Shown: positions 51,139-60,818 of the stretch, piece by piece | Layout: each line of letters begins with the position of its first letter | Position numbering within the stretch: the first letter of the stretch is position 1 | Source of the DNA: Comamonas kerstersii | GTDB taxonomy: Bacteria > Pseudomonadota > Gammaproteobacteria > Burkholderiales > Burkholderiaceae_C | Direction: 5' to 3' | DNA: 64,000 bases | Assembly (NCBI RefSeq): GCF_008801935.1 | Contig: NZ_VZOT01000005.1 | Location: forward strand, 62,001 to 126,000 | The notes under the pieces: generated by a model | What the model saw: only the letters and a program-made list of their open reading frames with translations | Databases searched by the model: none | Told to the model about the DNA's origin: nothing | Translations under genes and position numbers: made by a program

Positions 51139-51909
51139 TCAGCGATTGTCAGGTTTTCCTGCGTTTTTGTTCAACCAGTGCAAGACGATGTGCTGCGCAT
51201 AGCGGCTGGCCACCGCGCTCACAAAGGCCGGGAAATCCACGTGCGCATTGCCATCCGCTCGGTCAGAAATCGTACGCACTGCAGCAAAAGGAATGTCATA
51301 GTCGGCGCAGGCCTGGGTAATCGCAGCGCCTTCCATTTCCACCGCCAGCACGGCATGTCCGGCAGCAGCCAAGTCCTGAGTGATGCCCTGTGCAACGGCT
51401 GCAGACACAATGAACTGGTCACCACTGGCAATCAGGCCGCTGTGCGCACCGGGAGCGTGCCCCTGCAGCAATGGGAGCTGCCATGCACCAGCCTGGCGTA
51501 CACAGTCCTGCGCGGCCTGCAGCAGACCGTCATGCAATGCGGCATCGCAATCAAACAGTGCAGAGCCATAGCCTGGCACCTGCCAGCGCGGAAACAGTGG
51601 GCGCACATCCATGTCGTGCTGCACGAAGTGGCGCGCCACCACCACATCGCCCACCTGCACGCCTGCGCCCACACCACCGGCTACGTCTGTGAACACCAGC
51701 TGCTGCACACCAAAGCGCTCGATCAGCGCGGCAGTTGTGGTGGCTGCTGCCACCTTGCCGATGCCGCTCAGTGCCAGCACCACCTTCTGCCCGGCATACC
51801 GGCCGCACACAAACTGTCTGCCCGCATGCTGCACGGTGTCTACATCGCTCAAGGCATGGGCAAGCCCTTGCTGCTCTTCTGGCAGGGCACTGAGAATGGC
51901 AATCGTCAT
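51139..51909 (-). CDS. mtnN: 5'-methylthioadenosine/S-adenosylhomocysteine nucleosidase
   Basis: Splits methylthioadenosine and S-adenosylhomocysteine to adenine and the thio-sugar, clearing SAM by-products. The 256-aa protein begins MTIAILSALPEEQQGLAHAL, carries the phosphorylase-fold motif ALSGIGKVAAATTTAALIER and FTDVAGGVGAGVQVGDVVVA, and the catalytic pair Glu in LAVEMEGAAITQAC and Asp in RTISDRADGNAHVDF. ATG at 51909 fits the family; an upstream in-frame codon at 51933 is possible. Lies 96 bp downstream of the acyl-CoA ligase gene in the same direction, with a terminator between. Confidence 0.93.
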   Translation of the reverse strand: MTIAILSALPEEQQGLAHALSDVDTVQHAGRQFVCGRYAGQKVVLALSGIGKVAAATTTAALIERFGVQQLVFTDVAGGVGAGVQVGDVVVARHFVQHDMDVRPLFPRWQVPGYGSALFDCDAALHDGLLQAAQDCVRQAGAWQLPLLQGHAPGAHSGLIASGDQFIVSAAVAQGITQDLAAAGHAVLAVEMEGAAITQACADYDIPFAAVRTISDRADGNAHVDFPAFVSAVASRYAQHIVLHWLNKNAGKPDNR

Positions 51910-51933
51910 GTCTGGGAGGAAAAAATAAGGCAA

Positions 51934-51962
51934 TGAAAAACGGCCCCCAAAGGGGCCGTTGA
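51934..51962 (-). terminator. Terminator after the acyl-CoA ligase gene
   Basis: AACGGCCCC / GGGGCCGTT (51960-51952 / 51948-51940 region) with a small loop and TTTTTCATT on the minus strand. Confidence 0.75.
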
Positions 51963-52004
51963 TCGGCTGTTCAATAACCAGTGACCAAGTGTAAGTGCAC
52001 TGGC

Positions 52005-53680
52005 TCAGCGCAGTTCGCGGCGCAAAATTTTGCCCACAGGCGTTTTAGGTAGCTCCGTGCGGAACTCGATCACACGCGGCTGCTTGTAGCCTGTCATGTT
52101 CTCGCGGCAGTACTTGCGCAGCACTTCTTCGGTCAGGCTATCGTCCTTCTTGACCACCACCAGTTTTACGGCTTCGCCGCTCTTTTCGTCAGGCACGCCA
52201 ACGACTGCGCACTCGAGCACACCGGGGCACATGGCCACCACGTCCTCCACCTCATTGGGGTAGACGTTAAAGCCGCTGACCAAAATCATGTCCTTCTTGC
52301 GGTCCACGATCTTGATGAAGCTGCGCTCATCGATGGTGCCAATATCGCCTGTCAGGAAGTAGCCATCGGCCGTGGTGGACTTGGCGGTTTCATCGGGACG
52401 CTGCCAGTAGCCCTCCATGACCTGCGGGCCCTTGACCGCAATTTCCCCCGTCTTGCCGGGCTCGGTGACGGCCTGCCCGTCATCCCCCACCAGCTTGACA
52501 TAGGTGCTGGGCAGCGGCACACCGATGGAGCCCGTGAACTCCTTGGCCGTGACCGGGTTGCAGCTGACCACGGGGCTGGTCTCTGACAGGCCATAGCCTT
52601 CGACGATGGGGCAGCCAGTTTTCTCCAGCCACAGTTTGGCTACTGCGCCCTGCACGGCCATGCCGCCGCCCACCGACACCTTCAGGTGGCTCCAGTCCAC
52701 CGAGCCAAAGTCCGGGTGATGTGCCAGCCCGTTGAACAAGGTGTTGACGGCCGGGAAGTTGTGGAACTTGTGCTTGGCCAGTTCCTTGAGCGTGCCCGCC
52801 AGATCGCGCGGGTTGGGGATGAGAATGTTTTTGCCGCCGGTGTGCATGGACAGCATCATGTTCACCGTAAAGGCGAAGATGTGGTACAGCGGCAGCGCGC
52901 ACACGCTGGTCACCTGCTCACCGCTTTGGCGGATGGCTTGCAGCACGGGGTTGAACCATGCCTCACACTGCAAGGTGTTGGCGATGATGTTGCGATGCAG
53001 CAGCACTGCCCCCTTGCTCACGCCGGTAGTGCCACCGGTGTACTGCAGCACGGCAATGTCATTGGGGCCAACCGTAGCCTTTCGGAACGTCGCCTGGCTG
53101 CCACGCTGAATCGCTGCCTTGTAGCGCACGGCCTTGGGCAAATGAAAGGCTGGCACCAGCTTCTTGACCTTGCGCACCACATAGTTCACCAGGCCGCCCT
53201 TGAGCGTGCCCAGCATGTCGCCCATGGAGCACAGCACCACGTGTTCGACGGGGGTGTTCTGCAGGCACTGCTCCAGCGTGTGGGCAAAGTTCTCGATGAT
53301 GACGATGGCCTTGGCACCTGCGTCCTTGAGCTGGTGCTCCAGCTCACGCGCGGTGTGTAGAGCGGATTGACATTCACCACCACAAAACCGGCACGCAGGA
53401 TGGCTGCCACGGCAATCGGGTACTGGGGCACGTTGGGCATCATGATGGCCACACGCTCCCCGGGCTGCATGCCCAGCGACTGGAAGTACGCAGCAAACGC
53501 CTGGCTCTGACGGTCTACCTCACCAAAGCTGATGTCCTTGCCCATATAGGAATAGGCAGAACGGGTGGCATAGGCCTGAAAGGCCTGTTCCATCAGGTCG
53601 ACCAAGGATGAATAGCTGCCGGGGTCAATGTCCGTAGGTACGCCAGCAGGATAGGCTGCCAGCCATGGGCGTTCGCTCAT
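52005..53680 (-). pseudogene. fadD: Long-chain fatty acid--CoA ligase with a +2 frameshift
   Basis: FadD activates long-chain fatty acids to acyl-CoA for degradation. The N-terminal part (MSERPWLAAYPAGVPTDIDP ... RAGFVVVNVNPLYTP) is open from 53680, then breaks at a (GT)3 / (AC)3 run at 53353-53358. Removing one AC restores VNVNPLYTARELEHQLKDAG and joins the second part, which has the AMP-binding signature LQYTGGTTGVSKGAVLLH, GYGLSETSPVVSCNP and the C-terminal FRTELPKTPVGKILRRELR. The repaired gene is 557 aa, the usual FadD length. If the sequence is right the gene is inactive or needs a frameshift; if wrong, it is an intact fadD. Confidence 0.88.
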
Positions 53681-53919
53681 GTGTTGTCTCCGCTGATTGT
53701 CGTTGTAGTGTCAAAAAAATGACCGACATGGCCGCAGATTGGCTCTGTCCCCATGCCGTGGGTCTATGCCCTTTGTCAGCATTGTGGGGAGAGGGTCAGG
53801 AGCTTGCCTCTGTGCAAACCCTAGGTAAAGCAACACAAACTACGCTTTTTTGGCAAAAATAACGCACAATCGTTCTTTTTTAGCCTTTGGCGCACGGTGG
53901 ATGCGATGGATTCACGCAA

Positions 53920-53954
53920 CAAAAAACCCACAGGGCCTGGGCCGTGTGGGTTTG
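53920..53954 (-). terminator. Terminator after pyrF
   Basis: AAACCCACA / TGTGGGTTT (53953-53945 / 53932-53924) on the minus strand with a GC-rich loop, followed by TTTTTTG. Confidence 0.75.
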
Positions 53955-53973
53955 GCTGGAACGCGGAGCCGTG

Positions 53974-54807
53974 TCAGTCACACAGCGCAGCGGCGCGGTT
54001 CAGCGTATCGCGCGTCTCCATGGCGGCCTGGCGGGCTGCGGCAGCAAAGTCTTCACCCTGCGAGGCATAGAGCACGGCACGCGAAGAATTGATGATGATG
54101 GGGCCGCCGCCAATGCGCGCTGCCTTGACCGTGGCCACAGCATCACCGCCCTGCGCACCCACGCCGGGAATCAGCAGCGGCAAGGTGGGCGCTACAGCGC
54201 GTACACGCTCGATTTCATGGGGGCGGGTTGCGCCCACCACCAGGCCCAGCTGTCCATTGGTATTCCAGGGGCCTTGCGCCAGCTTGGCCACATGTTCAAA
54301 CATCCTGGGCTGGCCGGGGATGTCTGCCAGGGTCTGCGCCTGCAGATCGTCACCACCGGGGTTGGAGGTGCGGCACAGCAGGAAGGCGCCCTTGCCTTCG
54401 TACTTCAGGTAAGGCGTGATGGAGTCAAAGCCCATGAACGGCGACAGGGTCACAGCATCGGCGCCATAGCGCTCAAATGCTTCCTTGGCGTACTGCTCGG
54501 CAGTAGAGCCAATGTCCCCACGCTTGGCGTCCAGAATCACGGGCACATGGGGCGCGACCTTGCGCATATGGGCCATGAGCTTTTCCAGCTGGTCTTCCGC
54601 ACCATGGGCTGCAAAGTAGGCAATCTGAGGCTTGAAGCTGTTCACCAGATCGGCGGTGGCATCGACGATGGCCGCACAGAAGTCGTAGATCTTGGTGGCA
54701 TCCCCGCGCAGGGCCGCAGGGAACTTGGTGGGTTCGGGGTCCAGCCCCACGCACAGCATGGAGTTGTTGCGCGTGGACGCGTCGCGCAGCATGTCTAGAA
54801 AAGTCAT
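53974..54807 (-). CDS. pyrF: Orotidine 5'-phosphate decarboxylase, type 2
   Basis: Last step of UMP synthesis. The 277-aa protein is of the longer (type 2) group: [37 protein letters not shown] (the K-x-x-D-I-x catalytic motif), [20 protein letters not shown] and [18 protein letters not shown]. Start [16 protein letters not shown] at 54807. It is divergent from the EamA exporter gene with 38 bp between the starts. Confidence 0.96.
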   Translation of the reverse strand: MTFLDMLRDASTRNNSMLCVGLDPEPTKFPAALRGDATKIYDFCAAIVDATADLVNSFKPQIAYFAAHGAEDQLEKLMAHMRKVAPHVPVILDAKRGDIGSTAEQYAKEAFERYGADAVTLSPFMGFDSITPYLKYEGKGAFLLCRTSNPGGDDLQAQTLADIPGQPRMFEHVAKLAQGPWNTNGQLGLVVGATRPHEIERVRAVAPTLPLLIPGVGAQGGDAVATVKAARIGGGPIIINSSRAVLYASQGEDFAAAARQAAMETRDTLNRAAALCD

Positions 54808-54845
54808 GAGCAGCGATTGTAGGTGGCGGGCACAATCAGCGCCTT

Positions 54846-55754
54846 ATGCCTGTCTTTACTCGACGACAACTTGGACTGCTGGTGGCCCTGACCCTGATCT
54901 GGGGCGTGAACTGGCCCGTGATGAAACTGGGCGTGCAGCACTTCCCGCCGCTGAGCTTTCGTGCCGTCTCCATGTGGATGGCCCTGGCCGTGGTCTTTGC
55001 CGCCGTGCGCTACCAGGGGCTGCCACTGTCCGTTCCGCGCAGCTTCTGGCCTGCACTGGCCAGGCTGACGCTGTTCAACATGGTGCTCTGGCACTGCCTG
55101 ATCATTGTGGCCATTCCCATGGTCTCCAGCGGCCGCGCCGCCATTCTGGGCTACACCATGCCGATTTTTTCGGCGGTGGTAGGCCGCGTGTTCTGGCATG
55201 ACCGGCTGACCGCCAGAGGCTGGGGCGGCGTGATTGCTGCGCTGCTCGGTGTCTCGCTGCTGCTGTGGCACGAATTCGGGGCCTTTGGCAGCCGGCCCGA
55301 AGGGGCAGTGCTGATGCTGGTGGCCGCACTGAGCTGGGCCATTGGCACACAGATGATGCGCCGCACGCCCTTGCCCGTGCCGCTGCTGAGCCTGGCCTTC
55401 TGGATGATGCTGATCACCGCCATCGTGCTGACCACCGGCGGCTGGCTGTTTGAGCGTGCGCAATGGCGCATGCCCGACGCTGTCGCCTGGAACACCATCC
55501 TTTTCAACGGCCTGCTGGTCATTGGCTTTGCGCAGATCGTCTGGTTCGAGCTAGCCCGCAGCCTGCCCCCGATTGCCTCTACGCTGAGCGTGATGTTCAT
55601 CCCCGTGCTGGGGGTGTTCTGCGGTGCATGGTGGCTGGGCGAGGTACTGCACTGGCAGGACTGGACCGCCGTAGGCCTGATGATGCTGGCCATTGCTTCC
55701 GTGCTCTGGCCGAGCAAACCCCGTTCACCGCACCACAAGGACTGTTCATGCTGA
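54846..55754 (+). CDS. EamA/DMT family transporter
   Basis: A 302-aa inner-membrane protein with about ten helices in two EamA repeats (MPVFTRRQLGLLVALTLIWG, VNWPVMKLGVQHFPPLSFRA; second repeat LMLVAALSWAIGTQMMRRTP). The family exports metabolites or amino acids; the substrate is unknown. The stop overlaps the exoD start by 7 bp, so the two are a coupled pair. Confidence 0.9.
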   Translation: MPVFTRRQLGLLVALTLIWGVNWPVMKLGVQHFPPLSFRAVSMWMALAVVFAAVRYQGLPLSVPRSFWPALARLTLFNMVLWHCLIIVAIPMVSSGRAAILGYTMPIFSAVVGRVFWHDRLTARGWGGVIAALLGVSLLLWHEFGAFGSRPEGAVLMLVAALSWAIGTQMMRRTPLPVPLLSLAFWMMLITAIVLTTGGWLFERAQWRMPDAVAWNTILFNGLLVIGFAQIVWFELARSLPPIASTLSVMFIPVLGVFCGAWWLGEVLHWQDWTAVGLMMLAIASVLWPSKPRSPHHKDCSC

Positions 55755-56341
55755 GTCATATGCTCACCGGTTTGATTGATGAGATTCACGGCGACACCAT
55801 CACGCTGCGCGAGCTGCTGGAGCGCAGCGGCCGCCAGGGCATGCTGCTGATCTGCGCCCTGTCCACACTGCCGTTTCTCATTCCGGTGTCGATTCCCGGT
55901 GTGTCCACCGTCTTTGGCGCAGCCATTGTGCTGCTGGCCTCTGCCCTGTTTCTGAACCGGCTGCCCTGGCTGCCGCAGCGTATTCTGAACAAGCCGCTGG
56001 ACGCCCACAAACTCGTGCCCGTGCTGCGCAAGGGCGCAGGCCTGGTCAGCAAGATCGACCGCTGGGTCAAGGAGCGCTGGCTGCACCTGACCTCTGCCAC
56101 CATGGTGCGCCTCAACAGCGCGGCCGTGGTGTTTGGTGGCCTGCTGCTCATGGCACCGCTGGGGCCGATCCCGTTTTCCAACACCGCCCCGGCCGTAGGC
56201 ATTCTGCTGCTGACCATTGGCCTGCTGCAGCGCGACGGCCTGTTCGTGCTGCTGGGCTATCTGGGTCTGGTACTGAGCGTGCTGTACTTCAGCGTAATCG
56301 GCTATCTGCTCTGGACTGGGGGCAACTACATCCTCAGCTGA
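55748..56341 (+). CDS. ExoD family protein (exopolysaccharide synthesis, membrane)
   Basis: A 197-aa membrane protein of the ExoD family. It begins MLSHMLTGLIDEIHGDTITL with RELLERSGRQGMLLICAL, then shows STLPFLIPVSIPGVSTVFGA, VPVLRKGAGLVSKIDRWVKE and four to five hydrophobic helices, the last VLSVLYFSVIGYLLW. In rhizobia, ExoD affects exopolysaccharide and alkaline tolerance, but its molecular role is not known. ATG at 55748 overlaps the EamA stop by 7 bp. A strong terminator and repeat copy L follow. Confidence 0.88.
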   Translation: MLSHMLTGLIDEIHGDTITLRELLERSGRQGMLLICALSTLPFLIPVSIPGVSTVFGAAIVLLASALFLNRLPWLPQRILNKPLDAHKLVPVLRKGAGLVSKIDRWVKERWLHLTSATMVRLNSAAVVFGGLLLMAPLGPIPFSNTAPAVGILLLTIGLLQRDGLFVLLGYLGLVLSVLYFSVIGYLLWTGGNYILS

Positions 56342-56355
56342 GACGCTGCCCCAGA

Positions 56356-56390
56356 AAAAACAAAGCCCAGCATTGCTGGGCTTTGTTTTT
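56356..56390. terminator. Bidirectional terminator after exoD
   Basis: AAACAAAGCCCAGC (56358-56371), loop ATT, GCTGGGCTTTGTTT (56375-56388). Confidence 0.9.
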
Positions 56391-56436
56391 GATAGCTGCC
56401 AGCGCTTGTCAATCAAGCGCCAGAGGCTGATTTTTA
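56388..56436. repeat. Dispersed intergenic repeat, copy L (short form)
   Basis: gatagctgccagcgcttgtc and aatcaagcgccagaggctga: nearly the same as copy F and also placed directly after a terminator T-run. It ends at the stop of the OmpA-like gene. Confidence 0.75.
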
Positions 56437-57093
56437 TTGTGCGCGCTCGCCCACAAAAATTTCTACGCGGCGGTTACGCGCACGGCCTTCTGCAGTGCCA
56501 TTGGTGGCGATAGGCTGGTAGGAGCCACGGCCTTCGGTGTAGATGCGGCTGCCGCTGACGCCACGCATCATCAGGTAGTCACGCGTGCTGTTGGCACGGT
56601 TGAGCGACAGGGGGTTGTTGACGGCATCCGAGCCCGTGCTGTCGGTATGACCGACGATGCGCACCTCGGCATTGGGGCTGCTGCGCAGGCCTTCGGCAAA
56701 GCGGTCCAGAATGGGCGCAAAGTTGCTCTTGATGTCGTAGCGACCTGTATCAAACGAGATGTCGCTGGGGATTTCCAGCTTGAGCTGGTTGTCTGCAGTC
56801 TGCACCACGTTCACGCCTGTGCCCTGGGTGGCCGCTTCCATTTCACGCTTGCGCTTTTCCTGGTTCTGCGACCAGATATAGGTACCAATACCGCCTACGG
56901 CAGCACCGGCTACGGCACCCACACCAGCCTTGCCGCCGGTCATGGCACCCAGTGCTGCACCGGCCAGCGCGCCGGCACCGGCACCGATGGCAGTTTGTCT
57001 GGTGCTGTCGGACATGCCACCGCCCGTGGTGGCGCAGCCAGAAATCAGCAGCGTGGCCGCCGCAGCGGCAGAAATCCAGAGTTGTTTACGCAT
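56434..57093 (-). CDS. OmpA-family lipoprotein with glycine-zipper segment
   Basis: A 219-aa outer-membrane-anchored protein that likely binds peptidoglycan. The signal MRKQLWISAAAAATLLISGC ends in lipobox ISGC. A glycine zipper (AIGAGAGALAGAALGAMTGG, KAGVGAVAGAAVGGIG) follows, then a short charged linker and the OmpA C-terminal domain (SDISFDTGRYDIKSNFAPIL, VRIVGHTDSTGSDAVNNPLS, TEGRGSYQPIATNGTAEGRA). The key Asp and Arg for diaminopimelate binding (HTDSTG and NRRVEIFV) are present. ATG at 57093 is used. Confidence 0.93.
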   Translation of the reverse strand: MRKQLWISAAAAATLLISGCATTGGGMSDSTRQTAIGAGAGALAGAALGAMTGGKAGVGAVAGAAVGGIGTYIWSQNQEKRKREMEAATQGTGVNVVQTADNQLKLEIPSDISFDTGRYDIKSNFAPILDRFAEGLRSSPNAEVRIVGHTDSTGSDAVNNPLSLNRANSTRDYLMMRGVSGSRIYTEGRGSYQPIATNGTAEGRARNRRVEIFVGERAQ

Positions 57094-57373
57094 AGTGCTT
57101 CCTTTGCGTGAGTGAGTGTGGACAAATCCACGAAAAATAGACAGCTCCGATTGTTCCAGTCTTTGCCGTGCTCCGTATCGGAAAGTGGGCATGTTGCTTG
57201 TCAGCCAATCAAGCCATCAGAGTCCATAGGGTCTGTTGCAACTGGTGTGCGTTTTTGTCGCATGTTCCACAGACCCGAACCACGTGCCGGAGTTCCAGCC
57301 TCCATGTCTGACGTGTCAACAATCGTTCCCCGGATACAGAAAGCAGCCAAGGCTTCGCGCACAATCAGCGGCT

Positions 57374-58540
57374 ATGACTGCATCTCTCCTGCTCCGTGCT
57401 TCGATGGCGCTGCTTGTCGCAACCCTCGTGGCTTGCTCTTCTGGTCCCAAGGCGCCACCGGCATCCAACGATGGCCCCGAAACCGGGTTCCCCGTCGGGG
57501 AGGTCCATGACACCGCACCGCTGGGGCCTGCCAGCTATCGCCCCAAGAGCCGCTGGCTGCCCGTGCGCTGGGCTGAGCTGCCGGGCCTGGAAAAGGACAG
57601 CCTGCACGAGGCCTGGAATGCCTGGCTGCGCAGCTGTGAGCGCCCCCATGCTGCCTTTGCGGCCCTGTGTGACGATGTGCGCCGTCTGAGCATTGCCAGC
57701 CAGGAAGAGCAGCTGCACTGGCTGCAGTCGCACCTGCAGCCCTACCGCATCGAGTCGCTCGATGGGAAGTCACAGGGCATGCTCACGTCCTACTACGAGC
57801 CAGAGATGACCGGCTCGCGCGTGCGCACCGAAGAATTCAATATTCCGCTCTACGCACCACCTGCCACCCTGGGCCAGCGCAAGCCCTGGTACACACGCCA
57901 GCAGATTGACACCCTGCCCGAAGCCCAGGCCGCACTGGCAGGCCGTGCCATTGCCTGGCTCAATGACCCCATCGAAGCGCTGGTGCTGCACATTCAGGGC
58001 TCAGGCCGCATGCGTGTGACCGAGCCAGATGGCAGTGTGCGCCTGATCCGCCTGGCCTATGCAGGCACCAACGACCAGCCCTACAAAAGCGTGGGCCGCT
58101 GGCTGCTGGATCGCCAGCTGATCACCGATGCCAGCTGGCCTGGCATCAGCGCCTGGATCGCCGTGAACCCCGACCGCACGCAGGAGATGCTGTGGAGCAA
58201 TCCGCGCTATGTGTTCTTCCGCGAAGAGCCGCTGGACGGGCTGGACGCCCAGTTCGGCCCCAAGGGCGCGCAGGGCGTGCCGCTGACGCCCGGCCGATCG
58301 ATTGCCGTGGACCGCGGCAGCATCCCCTATGGCACGCCCGTGTGGATGTACTCCAAGGGGCCTGAAGTCGAATACCAGCGTCTGGTACTGGCGCAGGACA
58401 CGGGCAGTGCCATTGTGGGTGCCGTGCGTGCCGACTATTTCATGGGCTGGGGCAAGCAAGCAGGCGATCTGGCAGGCCGCATCAAGCAGCCGCTGCGCCT
58501 GTGGGCACTGTGGCCCAAAGGCATGGCAGTGCCCAAATAA
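57374..58540 (+). CDS. mltA: Membrane-bound lytic murein transglycosylase A
   Basis: MltA cleaves the MurNAc-GlcNAc bond in peptidoglycan, forming 1,6-anhydro-MurNAc. The 388-aa protein is a lipoprotein (MTASLLLRASMALLVATLVA, lipobox LVAC). It has the MltA domain (GMLTSYYEPEMTGSRVRTEE, DPIEALVLHIQGSGRMRVTE) and a C-terminal 3D domain (LAQDTGSAIVGAVRADYFMG) with the catalytic Asp. ATG at 57374 begins the lipoprotein signal; further upstream codons give no signal peptide. The product of MltA feeds the AmgK-MurU route encoded elsewhere in this window. Confidence 0.95.
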   Translation: MTASLLLRASMALLVATLVACSSGPKAPPASNDGPETGFPVGEVHDTAPLGPASYRPKSRWLPVRWAELPGLEKDSLHEAWNAWLRSCERPHAAFAALCDDVRRLSIASQEEQLHWLQSHLQPYRIESLDGKSQGMLTSYYEPEMTGSRVRTEEFNIPLYAPPATLGQRKPWYTRQQIDTLPEAQAALAGRAIAWLNDPIEALVLHIQGSGRMRVTEPDGSVRLIRLAYAGTNDQPYKSVGRWLLDRQLITDASWPGISAWIAVNPDRTQEMLWSNPRYVFFREEPLDGLDAQFGPKGAQGVPLTPGRSIAVDRGSIPYGTPVWMYSKGPEVEYQRLVLAQDTGSAIVGAVRADYFMGWGKQAGDLAGRIKQPLRLWALWPKGMAVPK

Positions 58541-58630
58541 AGATAGCTGCCCGCGCTTGATTTCAGACACTTTCAGATAGAAAACTATCTGAATTGCTGA
58601 TAAATCAAGCGCAAGCAGCTATTTATTTTT
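58538..58630. repeat. Dispersed intergenic repeat, copy M (long form)
   Basis: Arms agatagctgcccgcgcttga and aatcaagcgcaagcagctat enclose a TTCAGATAG / CTATCTGAA hairpin (loop AAAA), the same inner stem as in copy E. It lies between the converging mltA and azlD genes and probably ends both. Confidence 0.8.
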
Positions 58631-58971
58631 TACCAGCCAAGCCCAATGTGCAGGGGCAGATAGACCGCCATGCCCACCACAATCGTGCCCAGAATGCCGC
58701 GCTTCCAGAAGAAGTACAGGGTGGCGCACAGGGCCGCAGGCAGGCGGGCATCGGCCAGAGTGCCGATCAGCGCACCCTGGCTCATCAGCAGCTCCGGCGC
58801 AATCACCGCCGCCAGCGCGGCCAGCGGCGCATATTTGAGGCCGCGCTTGAACCACTCGGGCATGGGCACTTCACGCTCGGGAATCATGAAAAAGGCGCGC
58901 GTGACCACCGTCACCACGGCCAGACCAATGGTGGCAATCCAGGGCCAGATGCCAGAGAAATCACTGCTCAT
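58630..58971 (-). CDS. azlD: AzlD family branched-chain amino acid exporter subunit
   Basis: A 113-aa membrane protein with four helices (WPWIATIGLAVVTVVTRAFF; LKYAPLAALAAVIAPELLM; ILGTIVVGMAVYLPLHIGLG). With AzlC it forms a two-part exporter for branched-chain amino acids or analogues. Its start overlaps the azlC stop by 4 bp, so the pair is coupled. The exact substrate is not shown by sequence. Confidence 0.88.
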   Translation of the reverse strand: MSSDFSGIWPWIATIGLAVVTVVTRAFFMIPEREVPMPEWFKRGLKYAPLAALAAVIAPELLMSQGALIGTLADARLPAALCATLYFFWKRGILGTIVVGMAVYLPLHIGLGW

Positions 58972-59798
58972 GGCTGCTCCTTGCGCGGCGCGTCTTCTGG
59001 CAGGGGCAGCACCGGGAATTTCTCGCCCTTGGCCGGATCTGGCGGGCGAATCGCAGGCTGGGGCAGATGGCGCGCGGCACGGCGCTCAGCGGTTTCCATC
59101 AGCAGGCCAGCAGTAACCGCTGCAGCAATCGCCACCAGAATATTGAGCTTGAGCGGCAAGGCAAACGTGGCCACGGCAGCGCCACAGGCCACCACACAGG
59201 CCAGCCAGGCGGCCTTGTCCTTGAGCATGGAATACAGCACCCCCATCAGTGCCAGCACACCCGCAAAGCCCAGGCCCCAACTCAGCGGAATCACATTCGC
59301 CAGCAGAATGCCGGCGATGGAAAACACCTGCCAGAACACCCAGTTGGCCACGGCAGCGCCCCAGAAAAAGGGCAGCTGCTCCGGCTTTTTCTCCGGCGTG
59401 GGGTAGCGGTGCGTGAAGGTGACAAAAATCACGTCGCCGCTGAAGTAGCCCAGCGTCAGCCGGTGCAGCAGGCGCAGATGGCCAAAGTAGTGCCGCCACA
59501 TGCTGCTCAGAATCACAAAGCGCAGGTTCACGCAGGTGGCCGTAAACCAGACCACCCACAGCGGCGCGCCCACCATGAGCAGCGGCAGCACGGCCAGCTG
59601 TGCACTGCCGGCATAGACGATGAGAGACATGAAGATGGCCAGCGGCACGGACATGCCCGCCTTGACCATGGCAACACCCGTCACCAGCCCCCAGGCACCA
59701 ATGCCCAGCATGGTGGCCAGCATGGAGCGAAAACCGGCCGCAAAGGCCGGGTCACGCGCAATGCCGGCGGCACGCTGCTGCAAAGCGTGGGCGTTCAT
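58968..59798 (-). CDS. azlC: AzlC family branched-chain amino acid exporter subunit
   Basis: The large subunit of the AzlCD exporter. The 276-aa protein has about seven helices, with the family features AFAAGFRSMLATMLGIGAWG, PLAIFMSLIVYAGSAQLAVL and VWFTATCVNLRFVILSSMWR. An HPQP-like extended C-terminal tail (AARHLPQPAIRPPDPAKGEK) follows the last helix. It starts 3 bp after the fmt stop in the same direction, so it may be read through from the def-fmt operon. Confidence 0.9.
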   Translation of the reverse strand: MNAHALQQRAAGIARDPAFAAGFRSMLATMLGIGAWGLVTGVAMVKAGMSVPLAIFMSLIVYAGSAQLAVLPLLMVGAPLWVVWFTATCVNLRFVILSSMWRHYFGHLRLLHRLTLGYFSGDVIFVTFTHRYPTPEKKPEQLPFFWGAAVANWVFWQVFSIAGILLANVIPLSWGLGFAGVLALMGVLYSMLKDKAAWLACVVACGAAVATFALPLKLNILVAIAAAVTAGLLMETAERRAARHLPQPAIRPPDPAKGEKFPVLPLPEDAPRKEQP

Positions 59799-59801
59799 GG
59801 C

Positions 59802-60770
59802 TCAGGCGTTCTCGGCCGTGCTCAGCACACTGCCCACAGGCAGGGCAAAGCCACGCAGAAAGTCTGCGGCAGGCAGGCGCTTGCCCCCTGCGCGCTGCAG
59901 CAGTGTCAGGCGCAGCGCGCCTTCGCCACAGGCCACCAGCACACCATCTGCATCGGCTGCCAGCACCGTGCCGGGCTGGGCCGTACCTGCATAGGCCTCA
60001 GGTGTTGCAGTCCAGAGCTTGATAACTTCTTCTCCCAGCTGCGTCGCACCACCCGGAAAGGGGTTGAAGGCACGCAGACGGCGGTCCAGCTCCACGGCGG
60101 AAAGCTGCCAGTCCATCCAGCTCTCGGCCTTTTCAATCTTGTGCGCGTAGGTCACACCCGCTTCAGGCTGGGGCGTGCGCGGCAGGCCACCGCAGGCGCT
60201 CATCTCCAGCGCTTCCACAATCAGGCGACCGCCCAGGTCTGCCAGCTTGTCGTGCAGCGAGGCCGTGGTGTCGGTATCAGCAATCGGCAGGCGCTCCATC
60301 AGGCACATATCGCCGGTATCCAGACCGATGTCCATCTGCATGATGGTGACGCCGGTTTCCGCATCTCCGGCTTCAATCGCACGGTGGATGGGCGCAGCAC
60401 CGCGCCAGCGCGGCAGGATGGAGGCGTGGATGTTCAGACAGCCCTTGGCAGGCAGGTCCAGCACCCACTGAGGCAGGATCAGGCCATAGGCGGCCACCAC
60501 CATGACATCGGCCTTGGCATCGAGCAGGGCCTGGCGTGCCGCTGCGGCGTCTTCAGGATATTTGCCATCCAGGCGCAGGCTGCGTGGCTGCTCCACGCGA
60601 ATGCCATGCTCCAGCGCGCACTGCTTGACGGGTGATGCCTGCAGCTTCATACCGCGCCCGGCGGGGCGGTCAGGCTGGGTCAGCACCAGCGGAACTTCAA
60701 AGCCTGCCTGCAGCAACTGCTGCAGGGCCACACGCGCAAATTCAGGCGTGCCAGCAAAAATAACTCTCAT
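59802..60770 (-). CDS. fmt: Methionyl-tRNA formyltransferase
   Basis: Adds a formyl group to initiator Met-tRNA. The 322-aa protein starts [20 protein letters not shown] and has the formyl-THF site motifs [20 protein letters not shown] with [20 protein letters not shown] and [16 protein letters not shown], then a C-terminal OB-like domain. def, its usual partner, is upstream in the same direction with a BamE-like lipoprotein gene between them. Confidence 0.97.
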   Translation of the reverse strand: MRVIFAGTPEFARVALQQLLQAGFEVPLVLTQPDRPAGRGMKLQASPVKQCALEHGIRVEQPRSLRLDGKYPEDAAAARQALLDAKADVMVVAAYGLILPQWVLDLPAKGCLNIHASILPRWRGAAPIHRAIEAGDAETGVTIMQMDIGLDTGDMCLMERLPIADTDTTASLHDKLADLGGRLIVEALEMSACGGLPRTPQPEAGVTYAHKIEKAESWMDWQLSAVELDRRLRAFNPFPGGATQLGEEVIKLWTATPEAYAGTAQPGTVLAADADGVLVACGEGALRLTLLQRAGGKRLPAADFLRGFALPVGSVLSTAENA

Positions 60771-60785
60771 GCGATCTATCCGGAG

Positions 60786-60812
60786 ATAAAAAAGCTGCCC
60801 TCGCGGCAGCCT
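60786..60812 (-). terminator. Terminator between the BamE-like gene and fmt
   Basis: GCTGCC / GGCAGC on the minus strand (loop GCGAG, about 60788-60810) followed by TTTTTT. It is short and probably partial. Confidence 0.65.
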
Positions 60813-60818
60813 ATGCCG

